Shown here: positions 53,783 through 62,052 of the stretch, in pieces
How positions within the stretch are numbered: the first letter of the stretch is position 1
How the letters are laid out: the number at the start of each line of letters is the position of its first letter
Source of the DNA: an uncultured Desulfosoma sp.
GTDB taxonomy: Bacteria; Desulfobacterota; Syntrophobacteria; Syntrophobacterales; DSM-9756
NCBI GenBank assembly: GCA_937960435.1
Contig: CALGPN010000007.1
Location: 1 to 62,242 of the forward strand
Direction of reading: 5' to 3'
Length of the DNA: 62,242 nucleotides
Program-made: the position numbers and the translations under genes
The notes under the pieces: generated by a model
The model's input: the letters and a program-made list of their open reading frames with translations, nothing else
Databases searched by the model: none
What the model was told of the DNA's origin: nothing

Positions 53783-55204
53783 ATGGGATCGGACAAGATT
53801 CGGGAATCCGTCATCGCCGGGACGTGGTATCCCGGAAATCCGGAAAAACTTCGAAAAGAAATCCAAGGGTACTTGTCTCGGGCCACGATGGCTCCTCTGT
53901 CCGGTCGCGTGGTGGGTCTCGTGGTGCCCCATGCCGGCTACATGTACTCCGGGCCCGTAGCGGCCTATGCATATAGGCTCCTGGAGGGCAGGCCCTTCAG
54001 TCGCGTTCTGATCATGGCCCCAAGTCATCGGGCTTATTTCAACGGCGCCAGTGTGGACGATGTGGGAGGCTACCGCACCCCCTTGGGCGTGGTGCCCGTG
54101 GACCGGCCGTTGGCGGAACGCCTCATGGCCCACAAGGATTTCTTTTCTTATGTCCCGCAGGCTCATGCTCAGGAACATTCCTTGGAAATCCAGCTTCCAT
54201 TCCTGCAGGTGGTTCTGGGAGCCTTCCACATGACCCCCGTGCTCCTGGGCGACGTGTCCCTGGACGCGTGCCGACGCATTGCGCAGATTGTGGCCGAGGC
54301 CGTGGGACAAGACGACGTGCTGCTCGTGGCCAGCACCGACCTTTCGCACTACTATCCTTCCCAGGAGGCCAAAAAGCTGGATGCTCGCGTGATCGAACAC
54401 GTTGACCGGTTCGATCCCGAGGGGCTCTACGAGGCGCTGCGAAGGCGGGAATGCGAAGCCTGCGGCGGCGGTCCCATGGTGACGACGCTCCTTGCGGCTC
54501 GGGAACTGGGTGCGACAAAAGCCCGAGTGCTTCACTATGCCCATTCGGGGGATGTGACGGGGGATGTCCGTGGCGTGGTGGGCTACATGGCCGCCGCCCT
54601 CGTGGACAACCCCGGAAAAAGCCGACCGGCCTCTGAGACGGCGCTGCCTCAGAGGGAAGACAAGGAGGGCGCCTTTTCTGAAGAAGAAAAGGCGGCTCTG
54701 AAGGAGATCGCCATGCAGGCGATCCGCTGGAAACTGATGGGGGATCCGGAGCCGATCTATCGCGGCGCATCGCCCAGGCTCCTGGAGAAACGAGGCGCCT
54801 TCGTCACGCTGCACAAGGGCCAGGCGCTTCGCGGGTGCATCGGCTACGTGGAAGCCCATAAGCCGCTTTGGGAAACCGTCAAGGACGCCGCCATCCAGGC
54901 GGCCTTTTCCGATCCGCGATTCCCTCCGGTGCGGCCCGACGAACTGGGAGAACTCCGGTTGGAGGTTTCCGCCTTGAGCCCTCTGGAGCGCCTCAAGGAC
55001 CCGATGGATTTTTCCATCGGACGCCATGGACTGGTGGTGCGCAAACACTACCACAGCGGGCTTCTGCTTCCCCAAGTCGCCGTGGAACAAGGCTGGGGAA
55101 AGGAAGATTTTCTCTCCTGGACATGCAAAAAAGCGGGCTTGCCTCCGGATTGCTGGAAACACGGCGACGTGGACCTTTACCGGTTTTCCGCCGAAGTGTT
55201 TTAG
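53783..55204 (+). CDS. Cytosolic Memo-AMMECR1 fusion (second copy)
   Basis: This 473-residue Memo-AMMECR1 protein starts directly with the Memo domain (GSDKIRESVIAGTWYPGNPE) and has no signal peptide, unlike the copy at 22.8 kb. The metal ligands are kept: His50 (VPHAG), His82 (APSHR), and cysteines in RRECEACGGGP; QEHSLEIQLPF and STDLSHYY are also present. The AMMECR1 domain carries LRGCIG. The ATG at 53783 has GGGGGAAG immediately upstream. No radical SAM gene is adjacent. The function of the family is not known. Confidence 0.9.
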   Translation: MGSDKIRESVIAGTWYPGNPEKLRKEIQGYLSRATMAPLSGRVVGLVVPHAGYMYSGPVAAYAYRLLEGRPFSRVLIMAPSHRAYFNGASVDDVGGYRTPLGVVPVDRPLAERLMAHKDFFSYVPQAHAQEHSLEIQLPFLQVVLGAFHMTPVLLGDVSLDACRRIAQIVAEAVGQDDVLLVASTDLSHYYPSQEAKKLDARVIEHVDRFDPEGLYEALRRRECEACGGGPMVTTLLAARELGATKARVLHYAHSGDVTGDVRGVVGYMAAALVDNPGKSRPASETALPQREDKEGAFSEEEKAALKEIAMQAIRWKLMGDPEPIYRGASPRLLEKRGAFVTLHKGQALRGCIGYVEAHKPLWETVKDAAIQAAFSDPRFPPVRPDELGELRLEVSALSPLERLKDPMDFSIGRHGLVVRKHYHSGLLLPQVAVEQGWGKEDFLSWTCKKAGLPPDCWKHGDVDLYRFSAEVF

Positions 55205-55242
55205 ACCGGCCGCGAAAGCTGGGCCATAGAAAGGAGCCGTTT

Positions 55243-55782
55243 GTGGGGGAACTCATCGCCTTGGATGAAAAACGCCGTCGTCTTCGGGCGCGACGGGCGT
55301 TTCATCTCTGGGAAAGGCGTTTCGGTCGCATTTTCGATGAAAACACCTCGGTTCATGATCTTCCGGACGAGGTGCTGGCGGTCCTTATCCAGCCGGGGGA
55401 TGTGTGTTCCCGGTTGGTGCAATCTTTGGTGGTCAAGGTCATGACGGGAGAAGATGCCCCGGATTTGGAAGGTCTGACGCCTCCCCAGAAGATTCGGGCC
55501 ATCGATTTGACGCTTCTCATCGTGGATCAGATCCGGTTCGAATGCATGCGGCGCCTGGGGTGGGTGGAACCGGATCCCAGAGCCGAATGCCCCATCGTGG
55601 ATCTCTTGGTCCGATCTCTCGAAGGAGATACCCCGTTGGGACCGCCGCAGACGCCGGCAATCCTTCCCTCACACCCGCTTTACGCCGAGTACGAAAAAAC
55701 CTTTGGAGGGGATCAGGCGGCTTTCGTTCGAAAGTTGATTCCTCGGGCCATCGAGGAGTTCATGAATCGCCGAAAACCTTGA
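55243..55782 (+). CDS. Hypothetical protein after the Memo-AMMECR1 gene (179 aa)
   Basis: This 179-residue soluble protein of unknown function is rich in Leu/Arg/Asp, with no membrane segment or cysteine cluster. The GTG at 55243 has AAGGAG six bases upstream; a longer frame back through the Memo gene is spurious. Distinct parts are AFHLWERRFGRIFDE and IDLTLLIVDQIRFECMRRLG. A terminator follows immediately, so it is the last gene of a two-gene unit with the Memo-AMMECR1 fusion. Confidence 0.75.
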   Translation: MGELIALDEKRRRLRARRAFHLWERRFGRIFDENTSVHDLPDEVLAVLIQPGDVCSRLVQSLVVKVMTGEDAPDLEGLTPPQKIRAIDLTLLIVDQIRFECMRRLGWVEPDPRAECPIVDLLVRSLEGDTPLGPPQTPAILPSHPLYAEYEKTFGGDQAAFVRKLIPRAIEEFMNRRKP

Positions 55783-55806
55783 GGCCCCGAGGATCCGGGC
55801 CTTTTT
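55782..55806 (+). terminator. Rho-independent terminator after the hypothetical gene
   Basis: AGGCCC at 55782-55787 pairs with GGGCCT at 55797-55802 around a nine-base loop. The stem runs into TTTTT at 55802-55806 and begins at the last base of the stop codon. Confidence 0.65.
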
Positions 55807-55897
55807 CCGGAAGCGGGAGCCCCGGGCTCGCACGGGTGAAGGGCCAAAGTCTCCGACCTCCGGAAGGGATGTTTCGCAGGAAAGGTCGAAGAGGCCT

Positions 55898-57205
55898 TTA
55901 AGAAGGCGGCTCGCCGGCTCTGATCTCCTTGCCTCGGATCGCGGCGAGGATCACGGCCCCGATGATGAAAAAGACGAGCAGAGCCAGGATCGCAGGCCGT
56001 GGGGTGCCGAACAGGTCCCGCAAGACCCCGAAAACGGCAGGCCCGAGGATGGCGGAAAATTTCCCGCCGATGGCGAAGAAGCCGAAAAACTCCGCGCTCT
56101 TTTCCCTCGGGATCATGCGGCTGAACAGGGATCGGCTGAGCGCTTGGCTGCCGCCGAGGATAAAACCGACGACGGCGGCAAGAACCCAGAAATGGAGGGC
56201 GGAACGCATCCCATAGGCGAAAAGGACGACCATGCACCACACGGCCAGGCTCCCCAAAAGCACACGGCGCGTCCCGAAGCTTTCCGCGGCCGAGGCCAGG
56301 AGGGTGGCTCCGGGGAAAGCGATCCACTGGGTCATGAGAAAAGCCCCCGTTAGCGAGGCTGTGGAAAGGCCCAGCTCCGTCGCGCCATAGACGGAAGCCA
56401 TGGTGATGACCGTTTGGATGCCGTTGTTGTAAAAGAAGTAAGCCACGATCAAAGCGGCCGCGTGCGGCTGCGAACGAAGGTCTCTCCACAGGGCCAGTGC
56501 AGATCGGGTGGGGCTTTTCACGTCGGCGGACTTCGGCGGGTTTCGGGGAAGCCACAGCGCGCACGGGATGGTAAAAAGAGCCCACCAGAGGCCGACGGTG
56601 AAAAAGGCGAACCTTACGGCCTGGTCGGTGGTTTCCATGCCGATCCAGTGGGGGTGATAAAGAAGGAGAAGATGCACGGCGAGCAACAGCCCGCCGCCCA
56701 CATAACCGAAGGCGTAGCCTAGGCCGGAAAGCCAATCTTGTTCAGGCTCCGAGGTGATGTGGGGGAGAAAGGCGTTGTAGAAGATTTCGCTGGCGGAAAA
56801 ACCCCCATAGGCGGCGATGAAAATGAGCAAAGCGCGAAAAACGGCTCCGGACTGTGTCCATGCGAGAAGAGATGTGGCCGCCGCACCGCCGAAAGCGGTG
56901 AGGAGTAGCACTTGTTTTCGTGTGCCGTGCCCGTCGGCCCATCGCCCGAGCCACGGGGCGAGGATGGCAACGCTCAGGAGGGATGCGGACACGGTGTAGC
57001 CCCAGAGTGATGCCGCATGAGTGTGCCAGCGCATAGGGCCGACACCCACCGAAATTCCCTCGGGCGGCATGATGACCTTGGCGAAATAGACGGGAAAGAG
57101 CACGGCGAGGATGCTGGTGGCAAAGGCGGAATCGGCCCAGTCGTAGAAACACCAGGCCCATTGGGCTTTCGTGGTCGGCACGAGCCGTCGCAGCGACGTT
57201 TTCAA
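55898..57205 (-). CDS. UMF1-type MFS transporter
   Basis: This 435-residue polytopic protein has about 12 membrane helices. The N-terminus reads WCFYDWADSAFATSILAVLF, the FYDWANS-like signature of the UMF1/Atg22-like MFS family. Later motifs are LPRNPPKSADV and ALSRSLFSRMIPREKSAEFFGF, the latter typical of the group. Transported substrates are not established. The reading starts at a TTG at 57205 or a GTG at 57181, neither with a good ribosome site. It diverges from the next gene with only 11 bases between the start codons. Confidence 0.87.
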   Translation of the reverse strand: MKTSLRRLVPTTKAQWAWCFYDWADSAFATSILAVLFPVYFAKVIMPPEGISVGVGPMRWHTHAASLWGYTVSASLLSVAILAPWLGRWADGHGTRKQVLLLTAFGGAAATSLLAWTQSGAVFRALLIFIAAYGGFSASEIFYNAFLPHITSEPEQDWLSGLGYAFGYVGGGLLLAVHLLLLYHPHWIGMETTDQAVRFAFFTVGLWWALFTIPCALWLPRNPPKSADVKSPTRSALALWRDLRSQPHAAALIVAYFFYNNGIQTVITMASVYGATELGLSTASLTGAFLMTQWIAFPGATLLASAAESFGTRRVLLGSLAVWCMVVLFAYGMRSALHFWVLAAVVGFILGGSQALSRSLFSRMIPREKSAEFFGFFAIGGKFSAILGPAVFGVLRDLFGTPRPAILALLVFFIIGAVILAAIRGKEIRAGEPPS

Positions 57206-57216
57206 GGAAGGCCCCG

Positions 57217-58044
57217 ATGCCTAAAGAGCGTTTTCATATGCTGTTGGCCCGGGAGGCGGCCGGTGTCCTCCCCCAACGTGGTCGCCCCGCTCTGGATGAG
57301 GAATCGTATCTGCTGGGATCCATCATGCCGGACACCTTGTTTTACGATGTGCCCCACATGAGGCTCTCCCGGCTGGGACGGCGCCTGCACCGGCTGCAGG
57401 GAACGCCAGGGGCGGATTTGTGCCGCACTCTCCTCAGCGAAGCCGACCCGAAGGAGGATCCTTCCCGGCATCGTTCGTGGCTCCTTGGCATGATGAGCCA
57501 TTTTATCGCCGACGCGTTCTGGCACGGGCTGGTCTCTCACTACAGTGTGCCGCCGTTTTGGCCGTGCCGATATTACCGGCTCAAAGCCAACTCATGCCAT
57601 TTCTGGCTGGAAAGCCAACTGGAGGCCCATTGGATCCCTCTCGTCGGGCCCCGCGACGGATTCCGAAAAATCCTGGGGCGCATCCGCACCCGGTTGTGCC
57701 GCACCCATCCCGGCCCTCGCTATCTCAAAAAATTTCTCGAACGGGCTTTGGGAAAAGGCGTGCCGTCGGAAAGAGCCTTGAGAAAATGCCTCTTTTGGCA
57801 GGCAACCCTCCTCGGCCTCTTTTCGGACCCACCGGAAGACGGCCTCCATGAGCGGCTGCTCCAGAGCCGGTGGGGCCGCCCCTTGGGGGCCCTGTTGGTG
57901 CCGAGAGCCTCACGTCTCGCGGAACTCATGGCCATGGCTCCGGATCTTCCCGAGTTTCACCTGGGTTTGCATCCCTTCGACGGGAGATTGCTTGCCCGAT
58001 CCGTCATCGGGATTGCCGCCCAAATCGGCACCGCTCAATCGTAA
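57217..58044 (+). CDS. Zinc-dependent phospholipase C-like protein
   Basis: This 275-residue protein of the Zn-dependent phospholipase C/nuclease-like alpha-helical group has ESYLLGSIMPDTLFYDV, SWLLGMMSHFIADAFWHGLV and SHYSVPP. Histidines and aspartates are spaced as metal ligands. It has no signal peptide, unlike secreted phospholipase C, so a cytosolic hydrolase of unknown substrate is likely. The ATG at 57217 follows AAGGAAGG. The last 100 residues are basic and variable. Confidence 0.78.
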   Translation: MPKERFHMLLAREAAGVLPQRGRPALDEESYLLGSIMPDTLFYDVPHMRLSRLGRRLHRLQGTPGADLCRTLLSEADPKEDPSRHRSWLLGMMSHFIADAFWHGLVSHYSVPPFWPCRYYRLKANSCHFWLESQLEAHWIPLVGPRDGFRKILGRIRTRLCRTHPGPRYLKKFLERALGKGVPSERALRKCLFWQATLLGLFSDPPEDGLHERLLQSRWGRPLGALLVPRASRLAELMAMAPDLPEFHLGLHPFDGRLLARSVIGIAAQIGTAQS

Positions 58045-58202
58045 GAGTCTGCGGCCTTCCGGCGCGCCGGACATCGGCTCTTCCGCGCTCAGTAGCCTTA
58101 AAACTTGGCGCGGCCCAGTCCCCGGCACCCTGGGAAGGGGGCGAAAGGCCCGAGCTTCCCGTAGGTAGAACGGGTGTGAGGAAAAATCGTCCACGCGCCG
58201 TT

Positions 58203-59087
58203 CTAATGCACGGCGCGGCTTTCCCCGCCGCTTTCTTCCACAGGTTCGAACCGACCCACCAGTCGCTCCACCACTTCTTCCACCGCCTTGATGAAAGGAG
58301 ACGTCCCCTGAGCGTTTTCCATCACGGGCTTTCCTTGATCACCGCCCGAGACCACGGCAGGGTCGAAGGGCAGAGAGCCGAGGAATTCGATGCGCATGAG
58401 TTCGGCGGTCTTTTTGCCTCCGCCGGTGCTGAAAATGGGGATGAAGCCTTGGCAGTGGGGACAATACAGGCCGGCCATGTTTTCCACCAAGCCGGCGATG
58501 TCCAGCTGCACTTTCTTGCAAAAGTTGATGGATTTGCGCACATCGGCCAAGGCCACTTCCTGCGGCGTCGTGACGATGATCGCTTTGGCGTCCGGGATGA
58601 GGCGTGCGATACTCAACGGTTCGTCGCCGGTTCCCGGCGGGCAGTCCACCACCAGGAAGTCCAGGTCGTTCCATGTGCAATCGCTGATGAATTGTTGGAT
58701 GACGCCGTGCTTGAGCGGACCGCGCCAGATGACGGCGGAATCCGTGTCTTCCAGCATGGATTCGATGGAGACGACCTTGAGGTTGGGGCTGTATTCGTGG
58801 GGGAGGATTTCCTGATCGGGGCTGACCCGAAGGAGCCCGTGGAGCCCCAGCATCTTGGGAATGCTTGGCCCGTGCAGGTCGATGTCCATGAGGCCCACTT
58901 GATAGCCCTTCCGAGACAGGGCCAAGGCGATGTAGACCGCCACGCTGCTCTTGCCCACACCGCCCTTCCCGCTCATCACAATGATCTTGTGTTTGATTCG
59001 GGCGAGCTTGCACGCAAGGATTTCGTCTTTGGAACCTTTTTTTCGGCTTTCGCAGGTGGAACACGATTTGCCCTCACATGTACCCAT
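58203..59087 (-). CDS. mrp: Mrp/NBP35-family iron-sulfur carrier ATPase
   Basis: This 294-residue deviant-Walker P-loop ATPase has MSGKGGVGKSSVAVYIA (P-loop from Gly40), MDIDLHGPSIPKML and VVDCPPGTGDEPLS, plus YCPHC (CxxC) near residue 210 that bridges a [4Fe-4S] cluster in dimers. Extra N-terminal cysteines (CEGKSCSTC) are common in anaerobes. It probably transfers Fe-S clusters to apo-enzymes. A good promoter lies upstream and TGAGGAG precedes the ATG. Confidence 0.95.
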   Translation of the reverse strand: MGTCEGKSCSTCESRKKGSKDEILACKLARIKHKIIVMSGKGGVGKSSVAVYIALALSRKGYQVGLMDIDLHGPSIPKMLGLHGLLRVSPDQEILPHEYSPNLKVVSIESMLEDTDSAVIWRGPLKHGVIQQFISDCTWNDLDFLVVDCPPGTGDEPLSIARLIPDAKAIIVTTPQEVALADVRKSINFCKKVQLDIAGLVENMAGLYCPHCQGFIPIFSTGGGKKTAELMRIEFLGSLPFDPAVVSGGDQGKPVMENAQGTSPFIKAVEEVVERLVGRFEPVEESGGESRAVH

Positions 59088-59129
59088 AGCGTATTCTCCT
59101 CAGTTGGATGGATTCGGAAAACCGGCGCT

Positions 59130-59158
59130 AAGGTAAAAGGGTGACCAAGGATTGTCAA
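59130..59158 (-). promoter_or_regulatory. Candidate sigma-70 promoter of mrp
   Basis: On the minus strand TTGACA (59158-59153), 17 bases and TACCTT (59135-59130) lie about 43 bases upstream of the mrp ATG. The -35 is perfect and the -10 partial. Confidence 0.55.
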
Positions 59159-59447
59159 CGGAGTGCTCGGTAGGCTTGGGGGACGTCTTTTCCCAGAAGG
59201 ATCATGGGTTCGTCGGTCCTCGCGAGCCGGTGGGTCGTGGCGGCGCTCAACCCGGCATACCTTCGTGGAGGCGCACATGCAGGGGCGCTCCGACAGGATG
59301 GGGACGCTTTTCCCAACGAGAGGGGCCCCAAAAGCCTTGTTTTCTCTCCGATCGGCTGATGTGAGGGCCCCATGGCAGAATATCTGGGCGCATGGCTTCG
59401 GCGTTCAGGGTAGGACTTGAAGGATTCATCCAAAAGGAGGGCGGATC
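59159..59447. other. Gene-free divergent region between mrp and the CMD-like gene
   Basis: Together with 59088-59158 this is a 360-base gap without a supportable gene. It includes the promoter region of the CMD-like gene, but I saw no convincing box on the plus strand. Confidence 0.5.
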
Positions 59448-59858
59448 ATGTTGGAAAAAACCCTGGTGGAGCAAACGAAACAGACGGCCGCCAAGTTGTT
59501 CGGCGGCCCGGTGCGGCTTAAGGTTCCTTACGAGCTATGGAAGGAATTCGATCCCGGTTTGGCTCGAGATCTTTCGCTTTTCATTACGGGAAATCTCTAT
59601 TCGCGAACCGTGCTGTCGCTTCCCGAAAGACAACTTGTGGCGGTGGCGGCTCTCGCTGCGCTGCAAAAAGCCGAAGAACTGCGCATCCACATCCACGGGG
59701 CACTGAACGTGGGCGTGAAGCCCCGACACGTGGCGGAAGCCATTTTCCAAGTGGGTGTGTATGCGGGTTTTCCGGCAGTCAATGCCGCCCTTGGCGTCTT
59801 AAAGGAGGTGCTCTTGGAACGCGGCGAGTGGCCGCTTGGAGCGGAGGAAGAGACGTAG
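59448..59858 (+). CDS. Carboxymuconolactone decarboxylase-like protein without CxxC
   Basis: This 136-residue protein of the CMD/AhpD fold has LYSRTVLSLPERQLVAVAAL, a helix-turn ELRIHIHGALNVGVKP and AEAIFQVGVYAGFPAVNAAL. This matches gamma-CMD-like members and not AhpD: the redox CxxC is absent. The activity is unknown; a decarboxylase or thiol-independent role is possible. AAAGGAGG precedes the ATG. It is flanked by gene-free DNA on both sides. Confidence 0.85.
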   Translation: MLEKTLVEQTKQTAAKLFGGPVRLKVPYELWKEFDPGLARDLSLFITGNLYSRTVLSLPERQLVAVAALAALQKAEELRIHIHGALNVGVKPRHVAEAIFQVGVYAGFPAVNAALGVLKEVLLERGEWPLGAEEET

Positions 59859-60295
59859 TCTCCAAGCCTCTGCACGAATCCGCGGGGCCGAATGGGCGCC
59901 CATGTCCCGTTGAGCTTGGAGCACGGGCGGAAGGGGCGAAGCCGGTGGCGTTCCATGTCCAGGAGATTTACCGACCGATCCGGGCAGAAGCGGACCTGCA
60001 GCTCCGCCCCTGCCCGTGGGAATCTATCGGCTTCAAAATTTCGAAGATGCCGTCTGTTTTTGGTTAGTCCCAAAAGCGTTCTAAGAGCTCAGGTTGAGTG
60101 GGGACAAAAACACTCTTGGTGCACTCGGGGGGCCTCTCCTGTGGGTTACGAATGTTTTTGGAATTTCTCGGTTTCGGCTTATACGCTTTCCCCGATGAGA
60201 CGCACGGTCTTGCATCAGCTTTTCCCATGACTATTTTAGTGACCGACCTGTCTCGTTGGGAAACTCACCACAGGAATGCATGGGAGGATGCCGAA
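59859..60295. other. Gene-free region before the FmdB-like gene
   Basis: I see no supportable gene, RNA or repeat. The open frames are shadows without ribosome sites. Confidence 0.5.
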
Positions 60296-60493
60296 ATGCC
60301 CATTTACGAGTATCGGTGTGAACGGTGCCAAAACGAATTCGAGAGCTTTGTGTGGTCCTCACGAGACGAAGAAGCGATGGAATGCCCCCGATGCGGATCC
60401 AAGGACGTGAAGAAGCTCATGTCTTCTTTCGCCAGCAAGGCGCCTCTTTCCAGCGTGCTGGGAAGCGGGTGCGGAACGGGGGGCTTCAGCTGA
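60296..60493 (+). CDS. FmdB-family zinc-ribbon protein
   Basis: This 65-residue protein starts MPIYEYRCERCQNEFE, the FmdB/regulatory-protein zinc-ribbon signature, and has a second pair CPRCGS. The glycine/serine-rich tail SVLGSGCGTGGFS is typical. The function is unknown. I chose the ATG at 60296 with GGGAGG nine bases upstream, because longer readings lack family match. Confidence 0.93.
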   Translation: MPIYEYRCERCQNEFESFVWSSRDEEAMECPRCGSKDVKKLMSSFASKAPLSSVLGSGCGTGGFS

Positions 60494-60572
60494 GCGAATT
60501 AGCCGGGACCGGTAGGCTATCGGTCGAAGCGATCGCCGAGATCTCAAAGGCTTTCATGAAAGAAAGGCGCCC

Positions 60573-60665
60573 ATGACGAGTGATTTTTTATGGCTAGGCG
60601 GCATTCTGGTGCTTTGGTTCATCATCAATAAATGGATTTTGCCCAAACTGGGGATCTCCACGTGA
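60573..60665 (+). CDS. 30-residue single-helix membrane protein
   Basis: A short ORF encodes 30 residues, MTSDFLWLGGILVLWFIINK plus WILPKLGIST, with a hydrophobic helix from about residue 5 to 25. AGAAAGG precedes its ATG about six bases upstream. It lies 79 bases after the FmdB gene and could be co-transcribed. It is too small for homology-based certainty, but the composition is clearly that of a membrane peptide and not random GC-rich DNA. Confidence 0.6.
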   Translation: MTSDFLWLGGILVLWFIINKWILPKLGIST

Positions 60666-60753
60666 ATGGCCGACTCTTGCGAGATCGGGCATTCTCGCAC
60701 CAAGGATAAAGACGCATCGCCTCGCTGACGGCTTCTGACGGGGAGGCTACGGA

Positions 60754-62052
60754 TTAATCAAAAGACCTTTTCTTTCTTCTCAAGTTTTTCACCCGCAGGA
60801 TCACAGCCGCTACGGCGGCACATGCTGCGGCGGCGCCGAGGACATAGGCCACGGGCTTCCAAATCTGCCGCCACGGGTATTGGCCCAAGAGCACGATGGA
60901 ATGCCATAGTCGAACGAACACGTTGGCCCGGGAAATGTCTGTAGTGGCGACAAGATCCACCGTGGCCAAAGTGGCGTCGCCCGCCTTGAGAAACGCATGT
61001 CCCAGCGTTTGTCCCTTCTGGATGGGGGCGATGACCGCCGGCGGAACGTCCAAGACCCACTGGACGCCTTGGGCTTTTTCCTTGCGCACGACGACCGGAG
61101 TCGTCTCTTTGAAGTAAAGCGACACCTGGGACGCGGCCCCTTTCCACACCTTGATGACAGCCGCCGGCTGCGATGGATTCGGCGGTGGGATGAACGCGAA
61201 AAGGCGAAATCCGTAATTCAAGAGCGCCAACGCCTCCTTTTCCCTTATGGCGGGCGTGTTGGCCCCCATGACGACGGCAAGGAGCCGCAGCCCGTTGCGC
61301 TGCGCTGTGGCCATAAGGTGGTAGCCGGAGTCGGCGACAAACCCCGTCTTCAACCCGTCGACGGAACTGTCTTTAAGCAGCAGCCGGTTGCGGTTGGGCT
61401 GGGTGATATCGTGGTAGGTGTATTCCGTCATGGAGTGGAATCGAAGGCTTTGGGGGAAGCGGCGCAGATAAGCCGTGGCCAAGGTCGCCATATCGCGCGC
61501 CGTGGTCACTTGACCTTGAACAGGAAGTCCGTGCGGGTTCAAGAAACGGCTGCGTTTCATGCCGAGTTCCTGGGCCTTCTGGTTCATGGCGGTCACGAAA
61601 GCTTCCACCGATCCGTAGAGGTGTTCCGCCACGGCGACGCACGCGTCGTTTCCGGACACCACCGCAATGCCTTTCAGGAGTTCTTCCAGCGGGATCTTAT
61701 TGCCCAATTCCACAAACATCTTGGACCCGCCGGTTTGCCAGGCCGTTCGGCTGATAAAGATGGGATCGTCCAGTTTCACATCGCCTTTTTCCAAGGCTTC
61801 GAAAACCAAATAGAGCGTCAAGACCTTGGTAAAAGACGCCGGGGCAATGAGCACGTCCGGATTATGCTCCAGAAGAATTTCGTTGTTCGTCACATCGACG
61901 AGCATGGCCGAGGTGGCGTTCACGGCCGAAGGGGATTCGGCGGCGCACAGGGCGTGACCCACGGCTGTTGCCAGGAAAGACAAAGTGCACGCCAAGACCA
62001 GAAATTCGCGTGGAAAGGATGGAAGCCGACGGGTTGAAGCATTTCGAGTCAT
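60754..62052 (-). CDS. dacA: PBP5-type D-alanyl-D-alanine carboxypeptidase
   Basis: This 432-residue serine D,D-carboxypeptidase trims pentapeptides in peptidoglycan. It has a signal peptide (about 1-37) and active-site motifs Ser73-Phe-Thr-Lys76, Ser133-Gly-Asn135 and Lys235-Thr-Gly237. A C-terminal beta-rich domain is followed by a hydrophobic helix (about 400-420) and a basic tail, an anchor in place of the amphipathic helix of E. coli PBP5. I used the ATG at 62052 with GGAGG ten bases upstream. It may feed the peptidoglycan-sugar recycling genes at the left end. Confidence 0.94.
   Translation of the reverse strand: MTRNASTRRLPSFPREFLVLACTLSFLATAVGHALCAAESPSAVNATSAMLVDVTNNEILLEHNPDVLIAPASFTKVLTLYLVFEALEKGDVKLDDPIFISRTAWQTGGSKMFVELGNKIPLEELLKGIAVVSGNDACVAVAEHLYGSVEAFVTAMNQKAQELGMKRSRFLNPHGLPVQGQVTTARDMATLATAYLRRFPQSLRFHSMTEYTYHDITQPNRNRLLLKDSSVDGLKTGFVADSGYHLMATAQRNGLRLLAVVMGANTPAIREKEALALLNYGFRLFAFIPPPNPSQPAAVIKVWKGAASQVSLYFKETTPVVVRKEKAQGVQWVLDVPPAVIAPIQKGQTLGHAFLKAGDATLATVDLVATTDISRANVFVRLWHSIVLLGQYPWRQIWKPVAYVLGAAAACAAVAAVILRVKNLRRKKRSFD

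Noticed and set aside
53507-55162. 551-codon minus-strand open frame opposite the second Memo-AMMECR1 gene
   Set aside because: The plus strand clearly encodes Memo and AMMECR1 motifs; the opposite frame has none.
58058-58071. Perfect palindrome TCCGGCGCGCCGGA between convergent genes as an operator
   Set aside because: It lies after two converging stop codons with no promoter nearby; it may be a weak structural element only.
60325-60576. 83-codon frame overlapping the FmdB gene and ending at the small membrane ORF
   Set aside because: Most of it is out of frame with the FmdB zinc ribbon. The part beyond the FmdB stop has no start codon with a ribosome site. The ATGA overlap with the small ORF is noted but not enough to call a gene.
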